NCBI GenBank assembly: GCA_032718475.1
Contig: JAUCBJ010002252.1
Coordinates: forward strand, 1-53,945
Source of the DNA: Nemertoderma westbladi
Lineage: Eukaryota > Xenacoelomorpha > Nemertodermatida > Nemertodermatidae
DNA length: 53,945 nt
Direction of reading: 5' to 3'
Shown: one piece after another, positions 1-10,688 of the stretch
Layout of the letters: the number at the start of each line of letters is the position of its first letter
Position numbering within the stretch: the stretch's first letter is position 1
The notes under the pieces: generated by a model
The model's input: only the letters and a program-made list of their open reading frames with translations
The model's database searches: none
What the model was told of the DNA's origin: nothing
Program-made: the position numbers and the translations under genes

Positions 1-3000
1 CGTCTGTCTACAAGGGATTTCTTTAGAAATTCCGCACACGCACTCAAACGGTGGGTCCCGTCGCACAGCGCACAGTTAGGTTTTATGTTACTTACTTTAC
101 CTTGGGTAATCTGATGCACTCTCGTTCTTTCTTCGGGCTTTCTTCCGCGCATTCTGCTAGGAGACTGAGGAGGGGTCTTAGCAACCTGTTCTCTCCTATT
201 GTTGGTTCGAGCCTTGTATTTACTTACGTCCTTGGAGGTTTTGTCAACATAGTAAGATCGTTCGGTGTCTTTCCCGCTGTCTTCTTCTTGAGAAGCTTGG
301 CTTTCGCCGTCGTCAGTGTAACACACCAGTGTTACTCTTCTCCTAGAAGCGGGTTTCTCACTTACCTTATTTTCCGATGTTTTCTCTCTGGACTGCTTGA
401 TGAGTTGTAGTTTTACCTCACCATCTAAGAAGGACATGAGGTCAGCCATGGTAGGACTTCGTCGTTGTTGTTCATTCATGTACAACACTTTCTTGTCCCA
501 GCGTGTACATACTCCACCCTTTGGTAAAGTAGAGACTACGGCTCCAATAACAATGGAACTCTGATATTCATGAGACTTACCTAACCAGTCCAATTGTCTA
601 CAGATCTCTTGAATCTCATCGGAAAACTCTATAATCCCGCTACTAAGGAAGTGTCGAGGGGCCACTAATTTCGCATACAAATACTTAGCTATGTTGTCCT
701 TGTTACCATACCTGATGTTTAATGTATCCCAAACTTGTCTTAATCCTTCTGGATGTCCAATAAACTTTAACGCCATTAACTTGGGAGGTCCTTCCAAGCA
801 CTTGATGAGGAACCTAAGTTTCTCTCCGTTAGATAGCACAGAGTTCTGTATGCTGTCTTTGTAATATTCGTTGAAAGGTAACCATTTCATTTCGTCTCCA
901 TTGAATTTGACGATCTCTCCCACTTTGACCGCTTGGCGGGCTTCTGTTCTAGCCATCTGCCGCGTAAAGCTTTCTTGGGCCATCGTGTTATTTAATATAG
1001 AATTATCGGTATATAAATTTCTCGGATCATTATCAGGTCTATAGGGAATATCATTAATAACAGGTCTATAATCACCCTTAATAGGGTTTGTTATAGGAGT
1101 TTCAACTTCACTAGCAGTATAGATGCGTGTAGGCTCCACACCTTGCGCATGTAATACTTCAGACCTAACAGGTTGACACAATGTTACAGGGGGTATTGGT
1201 ATGCCCTTTTGTATATTGACTAATTTATCGCGTTCTAGTGCGATACTTTGCTGCACTTCTTGTAATTCTGCCCTACTTTCTCTTACTGTTCTCTTAAGCT
1301 GGTGGACAGTCTCCTGCATCTGTCCGAGCAGGAGGTTCATCCCCCGCCGTCCCTCCTCTACCCACTCAACCGCCGAAGCGGGAGTCGCCAACATTGTAGC
1401 GGGTTGACGCGGGACGACGGGAGACAAATCTTTGATTCCTCTCTCAATGCTCAGGACAGGGGTATTTGCATGGACTGTTCCACCGGGTACAGGCAGTGTG
1501 GTACTATGTAAAGGGAATTTAGAGTTAAGCTCTGGAAGTGCAGTGGTCTCTAGCACAGAAGTGACTTTGGGAACGACAGGCCTAATTATTTCAGGTTCAT
1601 CGACTATAGTAGGGAGTCTTTTGACCTGGATAGATTGTTCTATGGGTTCTGCACTACCTAAGTCTGTGCTAGTTAGCTGTCTTTTAACAGCTGGGGGCAA
1701 ATCTGGTAATTTGTGACGGTAAGATGTTTTTCTATGCCTGCTTAGACGAGATCTATTTCCTCCGCCTTCAAGATCGGTGGTTTCGCTTTCCTCTGATGAA
1801 GTATAGCCCTGGCGTTTGGGAGTAGATTTTCTCCTCATTTGCATGTGACTAGCTGTTAACTGTTTATTTATGTTATCTTGCGTCTCTTGCAGCTTTTCTA
1901 ACTCCAGTTGGGTAGTCTGCTCAGACGCTCTCCGTTCGGCTTCCGCTACTGCCTTTTCCGCCCTTGCTTCTGCTTCTGCCATGGCCGCCTTTGCTTCTGC
2001 CGCCGCTGCCTTTCTTTGTATTTCTGCTTCTGCCCTTGCCGCTGCCTCCTTTCTTTCTGCTTCGGCTTCTGCGATTGCCGCTGCCCTTTGGTCCTCTATC
2101 CTCCTTTTCTTTACTTGCTCCTCCTGAACTCTAGTGAGGCGGAGTTTTTCATCAAATTCAGCTTGATTAGCCGCCAACATTTCAGCATCGATTGAGTCTA
2201 ACACACGCTGGGTTCCTTCACTATTAGGGGAAAGTCCAGACAGTCGTCTCCTCAACTGTTCGTCTCCTAGGAATCGCTGATAGTCGGATAGGTAAATGTC
2301 GATGGCGTCTCTCGTTCGTGGTCTTTCTGCAGTCTCTTCGCTTTCCACTTCAGAAAGGGTGGCATCGGTTGGTTTTTCATAAGTTAGTCTCTCAGACAGC
2401 TGGGATTTCCACTGGTCCGTTTCTTGCACTTTGCGACCTATCCTCTGGAACCAAGTCTTAACAGAAACCTGCAGCGACGTGTCCTGTCTTCTTTTGGAAG
2501 TTTCCTCAAAGGCTGACAGAATTAGTCTAATGCGTAGGGTTCTTTCGCGCACTTGATATAGCAGCTCTTCCTGCTCTTGAGGTCCTTGGGGTTGTCGAAA
2601 CAGTTGTTCTTCTAATCGCTCTAAGGAGCCGAAGAACCCTTGCACATATCCTGCTGCCGACCTCTTCCAAACAGCTGGATCCATTGTATCTTTAGTCACT
2701 CCCATCCGGTGTATATCTTCCCAAGTAGCTTCGGACAGGTCTAACGGGAGTCCAGGTCCGGGAAAGTTCCATTGTGACTCGACAATAGACATCAATTCTT
2801 CCCTGGCGTATCCCGCATAATTATCTTGGGTCGCTTTCTTATTCCTCGCCCAATCTGCTTGATGTTCCTCCACCGCAATCAATATAGTGGTTAGCACTGC
2901 GGCAGGAAGGGTGAGAAGAGGGTCCGAGTAGGCTGTAGCCGCCATCTGCAATCCGCGTTCGGGGGTCAGCTCGACAGTATTCGAACTACTGGAGCTATCG

Positions 3001-3257
3001 GATCGCTGGGATCTAGGTTCTTGACCAAGATGTTGCTGCGATAGGACAGCTGCCTCTTGGTTCCGTTTGACCTGGGCCCGAGTACCTATGATGGACCTAT
3101 GGTGGATTAGCCTAGGGTCTGATACTACTGGAGGGATGACCTTTTTTGCAGTTGGAGGTGAGCTGAACTCCTTTCTTAATCGCTCCACACTCCTATCTGT
3201 GTCACAGATGGTTGTATCGATTAGACTGTCTGACAGGTTTTGCTGAGTGTCAGACAT
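1..3257 (-). CDS. BEL/Pao retrotransposon Gag (start of Gag-Pol), cut by left window edge
   Basis: Reading the minus strand from an ATG at 3257-3255, I find no stop codon through to base 1, about 1085 codons, so the frame continues outside the window. Residues about 385-456 are a highly charged Ala/Glu/Arg-rich stretch that should form a coiled coil. Residues about 780-950 resemble the DUF1759 Gag domain of BEL/Pao elements (FNGDEMKWLPF, then a leucine-rich helical region). A CX2CX3HX4C zinc knuckle occupies C1062, C1065, H1069 and C1074, followed by a short basic stretch, as in BEL Gag just before the protease. The protein would package element RNA into cytoplasmic particles. The 780 residues ahead of the DUF1759-like part are far longer than I expect for this family. 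The open frame suggests a young insertion. Protease, RT and integrase would lie beyond the left edge. Family call is strong; the start codon is the first ATG and less certain. Confidence 0.85.
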   Translation of the reverse strand, partial: MSDTQQNLSDSLIDTTICDTDRSVERLRKEFSSPPTAKKVIPPVVSDPRLIHHRSIIGTRAQVKRNQEAAVLSQQHLGQEPRSQRSDSSSSSNTVELTPERGLQMAATAYSDPLLTLPAAVLTTILIAVEEHQADWARNKKATQDNYAGYAREELMSIVESQWNFPGPGLPLDLSEATWEDIHRMGVTKDTMDPAVWKRSAAGYVQGFFGSLERLEEQLFRQPQGPQEQEELLYQVRERTLRIRLILSAFEETSKRRQDTSLQVSVKTWFQRIGRKVQETDQWKSQLSERLTYEKPTDATLSEVESEETAERPRTRDAIDIYLSDYQRFLGDEQLRRRLSGLSPNSEGTQRVLDSIDAEMLAANQAEFDEKLRLTRVQEEQVKKRRIEDQRAAAIAEAEAERKEAAARAEAEIQRKAAAAEAKAAMAEAEARAEKAVAEAERRASEQTTQLELEKLQETQDNINKQLTASHMQMRRKSTPKRQGYTSSEESETTDLEGGGNRSRLSRHRKTSYRHKLPDLPPAVKRQLTSTDLGSAEPIEQSIQVKRLPTIVDEPEIIRPVVPKVTSVLETTALPELNSKFPLHSTTLPVPGGTVHANTPVLSIERGIKDLSPVVPRQPATMLATPASAVEWVEEGRRGMNLLLGQMQETVHQLKRTVRESRAELQEVQQSIALERDKLVNIQKGIPIPPVTLCQPVRSEVLHAQGVEPTRIYTASEVETPITNPIKGDYRPVINDIPYRPDNDPRNLYTDNSILNNTMAQESFTRQMARTEARQAVKVGEIVKFNGDEMKWLPFNEYYKDSIQNSVLSNGEKLRFLIKCLEGPPKLMALKFIGHPEGLRQVWDTLNIRYGNKDNIAKYLYAKLVAPRHFLSSGIIEFSDEIQEICRQLDWLGKSHEYQSSIVIGAVVSTLPKGGVCTRWDKKVLYMNEQQRRSPTMADLMSFLDGEVKLQLIKQSREKTSENKVSEKPASRRRVTLVCYTDDGESQASQEEDSGKDTERSYYVDKTSKDVSKYKARTNNRREQVAKTPPQSPSRMRGRKPEERTRVHQITQGKVSNIKPNCALCDGTHRLSACAEFLKKSLVDR

Positions 3258-3363
3258 GTTTAGCTATACAGTTGAACGCTTACTGCTATAGTTACAGTTA
3301 AAGCAAGTCTAGCAATTCAGTATGACCGTTGGCCTAGTACCGGTAATTTATTGCAGTATATTA

Positions 3364-3610
3364 GAATACCGGTATACACTTATAGTATATATAAGTATTG
3401 TAAACTAGGTTTGTCACAGAGTACCGGTATATAAATTTAGCACAAATATATATAAATATATAATAGGCCTATAGTGAATACCGGTATACAGCTTACACTT
3501 ATAGTATATATAAGTATAATTATGAACTAGAATTAATTACAGAGTACCGGTATGATTTCAGCTCAAATTTATAGGAATAAATATAATAAGCCTATGGTAA
3601 ATACCGGTAT
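3364..3610. repeat. Two-copy tandem repeat, period about 112-122 bp
   Basis: Two diverged units, each opening with AATACCGGTAT and containing CACTTATAGTATATATAAGT, start near 3364 and 3476; a third partial start is near 3598. Each unit also holds a second ACCGGTAT about 60 bp in. It lies just upstream of the Gag start on the minus strand. Confidence 0.7.
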
Positions 3611-4592
3611 GTCAATTATTTTTAGAATAATTGAATTTCTGAATATTTTAGGGTTACTTGGTTACTTTAACTTACTTTGTTACCGTTATTTAAGCAGTAG
3701 TCCAACTGATATTGAGACCTAGTTGTTGTATGGCAGGCCTACTATTTATAAATCGTTTGAGTTGATTTATAATAGATATATACCCGTTTAAATGGGTTTT
3801 TGTCAATATTTGAAATAAATGTTATTATTTCTGGGGTCACTACACAGAAGCTGTGCGCTCTCAGTGAAGTGCTATTTATTTGACACTAAAACTGATAATT
3901 CTAATTTACCTAAGTTACTTAATACTACAAATTACTTACGATACGGGTGAGATTAAATCTCTAATTAAACACAACAAAATATTACGTATGAATTTTTAGG
4001 GTAATTTTACAGGAAGTCTACAAACCAGCCTAACAAAGGGTTAGAATTCTGGTTATTACAACTGACAGGGTACTACGGTATTTAAAATAATAAGTAGTAG
4101 TAAATATATTGCACTGTCCAGATAGGAAAATACCACCGCCTGACGACCTATAACCGTATCGCTATAGGTACTACGTTATGTATCACGGAGTGTTCCTACC
4201 CAGAAGTTAATAGAGCTAACGAATGTGCCTATCAACCACTTTACAACACAAATATACTGCCTACACACTAATTACTTCGGAAAGCACTGTACACTAAACC
4301 CTAAATTAGGTACAAGTACTTATTTAAAACAGATAACTAGCAGTTAAATATACTTGAACAGTTAAAAGAACCACGGCATCTGCTGGAGTGACCGAGGCAC
4401 AAAGTCACCAGTCTTTACCTACGCCAAGCAGCCCGTGTAGTACCGGGGTTAATTTAACTATAACGGTATGTATAACAAGCACAATTACTGTAGGAATAAA
4501 CTTGGGGACATGAATGTTGCGAATAATCGCATAAACTCTGAATAATAAATATTATGCTACCCGTACAGAATACTCAAACAAAATACAAACCA

Positions 4593-5110
4593 AACGCTGG
4601 CAGACTACTACCAAGCCTAAATAAACTACCGTACGTGTAGATTCTGAAATGGTTATTTAGTATGCGTTCTAACACGGTAGTACGACTTATTCTTTAAGAG
4701 GGGATTGACCTTACAGCATATGGCTGCCCCAACTTACTAACCGCACTTTATCAGACAAACTCCACACACACAGCAATCTCTTCAGACCTAATAATAGCTA
4801 GACAACAATCCAGCCTACAAAATATCTGAGTAATAACTATTACGGTACCTGAACAGACCACACAAACAAACACAGGCTAAAACGCTGGCAGACTACGATC
4901 AAACCTAAATAAACTACAGTATATGCAGATTCTGAAATAGTTAGTTAGTATGCGTTCTAACACGGTAGTACGACTTATTCTTTAAGAGGGGATTGACCTT
5001 ACAGCATATGGCTGCCCCAACTTACTAACGGCACTTTATCAGACAAACTCTACACACGCCGTAATCTCTCCAAACCCAACAACAGTCAGACAGCAGTTCA
5101 GCCTACAATT
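4593..5110. repeat. Two-copy tandem duplication, period 288 bp
   Basis: The word AACGCTGGCAGACTAC occurs at 4593 and again at 4881. The following 230 bases are nearly identical, including a run from the word GTATGCGTTCTAACACGG through GCATATGGCTGCCCC. The copies differ at scattered sites. This is a recent local duplication inside the presumed BEL/Pao leader. Confidence 0.85.
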
Positions 5111-5286
5111 ATCTGAACAATCTGAGCAGACTTACACGTCTTCAGCTCAATATTAACTTACTAGGAAATAAAACCGACAGAAATAAGTAAGCTCCAAAAG
5201 AAACAAGGGGTGTACAGTCCCTAATCTCTTAAACAGCCTACCGGTATGCACTAATCAAATTCGAATAATACTAATATACTTATACA

Positions 5287-5420
5287 GCAGTACCGGTTAG
5301 GACAGTTGGGCCTACAGACCTACAGAAGTACCGGTTCTGGCAGTTGGACCTACGGACCTACAGCAGTACCGGTTCTGGCAGTTGGGCCTACTGACCTACA
5401 GAAGTACCGGTTCAGGTTTA
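5287..5420. repeat. 38-bp tandem repeat, about 3.3 copies
   Basis: Units of 38 bp carry AGTACCGGTT, GCAGTTGG and CCTACAG in fixed order. It abuts the candidate LTR and may belong to the element's regulatory leader. Confidence 0.8.
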
Positions 5421-5480
5421 CCGGTCACTACGGTATTTTGCAACCTTATTGCTTACTGCAATAAGATCTATAACTGTTAT

Positions 5481-6165
5481 TGTTCGCGCTTTTGAAGACC
5501 TTTAGCAGTTTAACCTGCCAAAATTTATATGTCTTTTAGTTAATTAAAACACCTTTAGCATACGACAATATTTTATGCTAATAAACAAAACATTAACCGA
5601 AGCCAGCCCATGCGCGATCATTCACCCGATGGATACACCCGGGAGGCTGAATTCGGCTGCTTAAATTTTATTATTGCAGTGTAAGATTGCAGTGTAAACC
5701 TACTGTATTATTCGATTGATCGTTAATAATTAATTTCTGACAGATATTATTGGCTTTCGGGAAATATTAACAGTTCCTTTAGGACGTGGCGCTCTATCTA
5801 TTTAAACAGAGCTAGGACTTATACTAAACGCAACGATACTGCTTATGATTAAAGTATAAGGCGCATTCTTTAGGAAATGCTTTGTTACCAATCACAATCA
5901 TGCACACTATTCTGCCGACCGTCAGTAAATTTGATCACACATAAAGAGAACAGCAATTGACTCATGTAGTGTCTGCTAAATAACATTAGATTCAATACAC
6001 ACCACATTGATTAAATCGCAATTGTTATGTATAGCCTGTCTCTCTAACCTGTAGTGTATCAAGAAAATTGGGAAATTTGGGTGATTTATCAGTATTCTCC
6101 AAAGAGCAATATTTCCTCAACAAATAGACACAATTAATAACTGACGGTAAATAACAGTACAAACA
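5481..6165 (-). repeat. Candidate 5' LTR of the BEL/Pao element
   Basis: On the minus strand the interval begins TGTTTGT and ends GCGCGAACA, the TG...CA pattern of an LTR. A diverged relative of nearly equal length is found at 14787-15475, with shared words such as CCTTTAGCAGTTTAACCTGCC (less its last base), GGGAAATATTAACAGTTCCTTT, GGACGTGGCGCT and GCGCATTCTTTAGGA in the same order. Position upstream of the Gag frame on the same strand fits a 5' LTR of 685 bp. Borders are inferred from where the two copies stop matching; no target duplication was confirmed. Confidence 0.55.
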
Positions 6166-6879
6166 ATATAATTAATAATGAGTTAGTTAGAATGACTAGT
6201 TAGTTGATTGATTGATAACAGTTATACTTTCGATAATTTAAGCAGTTTTACTAGAGTTCTTCCCAAAAGCCGGTGGTCTGGCGAAAAATGGGAACACAAC
6301 AACAGAATCATATAAAGAATCATATGACTACATGACTATACGAGGATACCAACTACCCTTATTCCCCGAAGCTCCCGTCCAACACAGAGGATGAGCATAC
6401 AGATAGGAAATTCAGTTCAGTAGCTCTGGGATAGGTCAAAATCAACGCCCACTCAAATTCTATTGGCCGATACGGACAGCAGGGCTGAGGCAACCTCCCT
6501 AAGCTGGTTGGCCGATCGAACAGAACCCAGATACCTTCGTACAGCACATCAGCCAATAAGCTGGTAGCTTGCACTATTTTAGCTATAGATCCCTTTTAGA
6601 GTATTCTAGCGACCAGGGGGGAACTGGCCAGCAAGGCAAACGAATCAGTTATCCCACGAAAGCTTTTACACTATGATCGTTTACCAAATGTCTGTTTGGG
6701 TAGGATGGATAGGTATAAAAATCTCTGGGATGAGAAGAAAATATTCCTTGCCGTTCAAATATATTTTTCGTGGTCCATTAGAGGAAAATAAATGTAATTT
6801 ATCTTTGGTACGGAAAGGGTTAAATCATGCAGCCTATCCTAACCCTGACTGTAAGATGGGTAGATAAATAGATAGATAT
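6166..6879. other. No recognisable gene
   Basis: Short frames on both strands, including a 64-residue one at 6673-6867, match nothing I know. The 3' part may be eroded pol sequence upstream of the integrase relic. Confidence 0.4.
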
Positions 6880-7880
6880 GAAGGAAACAAGGCAATATGG
6901 GACATACAGCAATGCTTCATGGGGGGACGGACGCGACAATAAATGAGCTCAGAAGGAAGTATTGGATACTGCAGATAAGGAGAAGAAAAAACAAATGCTC
7001 AGGAATTGCACGATATGCTATAAAATCAAAAGAACCACAGACTGTATCAGCGTATATCGGCACTACCTGAAGACAGACTCGTAAATTACGAGCCTCCCTT
7101 CACATATACTGGAGTAGACATATTACCATTATTACCATAGACCCATTATTATAAACGTACAACGTCACACAGAACAGCGGTACGGAATAATCTTCTTTTG
7201 CAATAATAGAAGGGCAATCGCAATAGAAATAGCCGCAGATGCGAGTACAAACTCATTCAAAAAGGTAGTTAGGAAACTCTACTCGGACAATGGGACGAAT
7301 TTTGTGGGAGCTGAGAGAAAGTTAAGAGAGGCAGCCGAAGAATATAACCAAAAACACGTGGAATTTTCAGTCAGAAAACACGAAATAGAGTGGTCAATGC
7401 GGACACCATATGCGCCACACACCACAGGGTTCATAGAGAGACTAGTAGGAAGTGTGAAACGAGCTATGAAAGCGTTGTTAGCAAACTACGTAGTGACAGA
7501 AGACATCCTGAGGACGGCATTAGCAAATGCGAGGGCATAATAAACAGTAGACCACTTTGCCCACTCAACAACAATCCTGAATCGTTAGAAGCCTTAACAC
7601 CAGCTCACATACTACGAGAAAGACCAGCACAAATACGAATAGAATGACGCAAGATGAATGGGGCAAGAATGACTACCTCTCGAAACAGACGTGGAAAGTC
7701 GAAAAGTTGGAAAGGTGCCTACCTACATAGTAGAAAGAACTGGCGGGAGGAACGGAAAGACCTAAAGAAAGGTGACCTCATAATGGTTACGGACGACACA
7801 ATTGCGACCAATCAATGGTGATTAGCAAGAGTTAGTGGTGGCATGCCACGCAGGACAGATTCTTTTCAGCAAATTAACTT
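6880..7880 (+). pseudogene. BEL/Pao integrase relic with frameshifts and stops
   Basis: Several frames must be combined to follow the match. Around 6900-7100 is a remnant of the zinc-binding N-terminal integrase region (ELRRKYW, then EDRLVNYEPPFTYTGVD). At about 7270-7540 is the core: SDNGTNFVGAERKLREA, then APHTTGFIERLVGSVKRAM, which hold the DNG and the E-RLV-S-K-A pattern of BEL/Pao integrases. The frame shifts near 7535, where the INSRPL and EALTPAHIL segment continues in another frame. The DUF5641-like tail (DLKKGDLIMVTDD) is at about 7750-7850. At least three frameshifts and several stops make it dead. It lies on the opposite strand to the Gag frame at 1-3257, so it is a different, older insertion. 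Confidence 0.8.
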
Positions 7881-9932
7881 TGTATAACAAGTTATAATAA
7901 GTTATACAGGTTTATAATTATAGTATATACATACATAATAGAACTGCAATGTAGCAAGCAGCATGCCGACAGAAGGATATCTTATAACTAGAAGTTGAAT
8001 GTTGAACGCTGAAAACTCATGTGCTACCTGGACCTACTGTAGCACGTGTTGTTTCTAACGGCCCAATTTCATTGTCTTCTTACGTTTTAATTTTTTAATG
8101 TTCGTTAATACACACTGTCGTCCCCGAATTTAACATCATAACAACATCATCAATAGCGGACCTTACCTTAAAGCCGAATCGCAGGTCCTCACCATCAGAC
8201 TGAGAGTTTATTTTAAAACTATTTAACACTAGAGCATCAGTAATTTGAATCGCAGTTTAGATTGTTCTTTCTCCCTGTAGTCTGTGGGATTATCAGTATA
8301 TTTTAATATTAGGATTGTCAATTATTGGATATTTTCAACAGCTCAAGCAGTTAATAGATGTTATGGTTATAATTTTCCATATATGTATGTCGCAGCTGGT
8401 ACCCAAATCTTTGATCCAATCGAATCGTAATAACGCTTCATATGATACTACAATTATATATTCCATATAAATAATGGCATAATTGACAAAAGGCTGATGG
8501 AGGGGAGCTTCTTGGGAAGCTTTGAGATAATAAATAGCAATAAATTTATTATTCGCTCAATATTGCAATGTGTATATGTGGTTTTTAATTCCGTAATGGA
8601 ATATTTGTAATTTATATGAAATGGAGAACTTTATCTCTGTCTCAATAGTAATGTCATACATAATAATACTGTGTAGTATTTTGTAGGCCTATCTATATGT
8701 GAATTGGAAATATAGGCTATCTTTTTGGAGTTATTTCTGCCCTGGTGATTAAATGAGAAAACAACAAGTTATTTATTATCAATTAATTTCTGCTACTAGG
8801 GCCATCATCAGAATAAAAATCAAACAGACGGAACTACACCAGCCACATACAGTTGCTTATATGTTTACCTTTATATTTATCTTTATGTGTGCAGTGAGTT
8901 AAGCTTTTGTGTTTGTGTAGTGCAGTGCACATTGTGTAGGTGTAGTTTACGTACAGTACAGTCTAATAAAGAATAGTATTGATAAATATTTATTACAAGG
9001 AAAAAAATATAAATTGTTTCCTTGTTCACGAGGGCTTTAATTAATTTACCGATCTCCTACGAGTATAATTAATACGTAGTTTAAAAATTGATTTACATTT
9101 TTCCATGTAATACGTAATTTTATTCTTCAATTGGTACTTCTTTGTTTGTTGATTAGTTCGAGGTAAAAACATATGATCGTGTAAAATCATCTTATCTGAC
9201 AGCATCTGACAGCCAAGCACGGGACTGGGGACACACCGTGTGTACCGGTTGGTACTCTGGTACTGTGAGTCAGGTAGGTAGGCAAGGACATCGTTACTAT
9301 TGACGATTAAAGCGTAGGAGTTTTGTAGAACCTTTTCTAAATATAGAAAATTCTAAATTTAAGATGTTTAGATGTGTATGCCGGGCAAGTATAAAATTTA
9401 ACTTGAGTGCAGTGATACATTTAGATCAATTTTCGTGATACTCGATTTCGAAATACAAACTACTATTTAAAAAATAAATTATTTTCAAATTTTCTTGTTT
9501 TTCTTATTTACAAATCCTTTCGCCGATAAAAATTCGGCTTAGTGATTTGGTGATTTCGGAACGACTATTAGGCATTTTAATATTTGGAATTTACTTTCTT
9601 AAATTTAAAGCCCCTTTTTGAATTATGTTTTGTTTATATAATATATAAGATGTTTCGACTAATAACACAAGTAAGTCAAGAGTAGGCCAATTGCTGCTAA
9701 TTAAAGTTTCGTATTCAACTAATTTATGGACGAAATAACACGAAGCGCCTTGGTGAGCTAGATCTGGTCCCTATAAAATGATTTCCAAACCAACAATCAA
9801 CTCGTTGCTACTGTCTGAAATGTCTGTCGGAAATTAATTGAACACAGTAATAATATCTATAAAAGTTGAGATCATTATAATAAAATAATTATTAACATTA
9901 TTGTTGATGTTGTGATCAACATCGTTGGTAAT
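7881..9932. other. Non-coding stretch before the DRAM-like gene
   Basis: No convincing coding frame. Around 8755-8830 the minus strand carries a CTGATGATGGCC...GAAA motif of the type found at ends of Penelope-like elements. TATAAAA-type words at about 9773 and 9856 lie upstream of the DRAM-like ATG and could serve as a core promoter, on position alone. Confidence 0.4.
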
Positions 9933-10688
9933 ATGAGTCTCTTCAGTAGTATTTTCCCCGGCACATCTTGGCTACCATATCTTACGGTAATCTGGTTCCT
10001 ATTGGCCTTCGCATGTTCATATATTATCGCAGTGACAATGGGACATGTATCACTGGTTCTTCCCTATTTGAGTGACACCGGTAACCTACCGCCAGAGAGC
10101 TGCGTACTCGGTCTTATGCTGGATATTGGCAGTATCCTATTCGTCCTCTTAGGTTACTGTAGATACAGACAAGTCAGGAAATACATTCAAAAACCATTTA
10201 TTAACAAGTTCACACTGGTTTTAGTGTTTATGGCTGCATTCGGGATGACTTTAGTTGCAAACTTTCAAGAGGTCAACGAAATACATGTCCACATTATTGG
10301 CGCTGTTGTTGCTATTGGTAGTGGCGTTCTTTATAGTTGTCTACATACATTTGTATCTTATCAGGTAGTTGATGAACTTGGAACCCTGTATAATTGCCGT
10401 CTACGTCTACTGCTATCCTTTAATCTCATTGTAGCGGTTGTGGTTTACTCGACTCTATCATTTGTCTCATTACAGCGACTTCATCAGTGGAACCCCGATG
10501 CCAACTTTATGCTCTGGCATCGAGAATGGCCGGCATATAGTCTACATATCGTAGCAACAGGATTTGAATGGTTGCTAGGTTTCACCCAAATTATTTACTT
10601 TTTGACATTTGCTTCGGAATTTAAGTTATTTACAATAAATGTAATTTTGATTAATGTTGAAGAAGTCGAGAGTATTACACAACAATAA
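9933..10688 (+). CDS. DRAM: DRAM-family (Frag1/DRAM/Sfk1) six-pass membrane protein, intronless
   Basis: A complete 251-residue frame starts at ATG 9933 and stops at 10688. An in-frame GTG seven codons earlier is not a likely eukaryotic start. Six hydrophobic segments lie at about residues 16-34, 59-77, 94-113, 119-142, 157-176 and 201-228. Diagnostic family features are the PYLSDTG motif at 44-50 followed by PPESC at 53-57, VANFQE in the loop after segment 3, and a HxxxTGFEW-like stretch in segment 6, matching DRAM1/DRAM2. Known relatives sit in lysosomal or endosomal membranes and modulate autophagy; that role here is inferred. Length is normal (DRAM2 is about 266). The whole protein lies in one exon, whereas vertebrate relatives have several, so a retrocopy or intron loss is likely. 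AATAAA overlaps the stop codon and another lies near 11069. No frame damage is visible. Confidence 0.85.
   Translation: MSLFSSIFPGTSWLPYLTVIWFLLAFACSYIIAVTMGHVSLVLPYLSDTGNLPPESCVLGLMLDIGSILFVLLGYCRYRQVRKYIQKPFINKFTLVLVFMAAFGMTLVANFQEVNEIHVHIIGAVVAIGSGVLYSCLHTFVSYQVVDELGTLYNCRLRLLLSFNLIVAVVVYSTLSFVSLQRLHQWNPDANFMLWHREWPAYSLHIVATGFEWLLGFTQIIYFLTFASEFKLFTINVILINVEEVESITQQ

Larger units (their letters stand above)
3258..5480 (-). other. Presumed BEL/Pao 5' leader, non-coding and repeat-rich
   Basis: This stretch lies between the Gag start and the candidate LTR on the same strand. I see no coding frame. It is dense in the palindromic word TACCGGTA and holds three tandem repeats, listed separately. 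No clear tRNA-complementary primer site starting TGG is visible next to the LTR edge, so the leader call rests on position only. Confidence 0.45.

Noticed and set aside
51-2195. Plus-strand frames at 51-410, 1201-1716 and 1870-2195
   Set aside because: They are antisense shadows of the long minus-strand Gag frame; the Ala-rich one mirrors its coiled coil.
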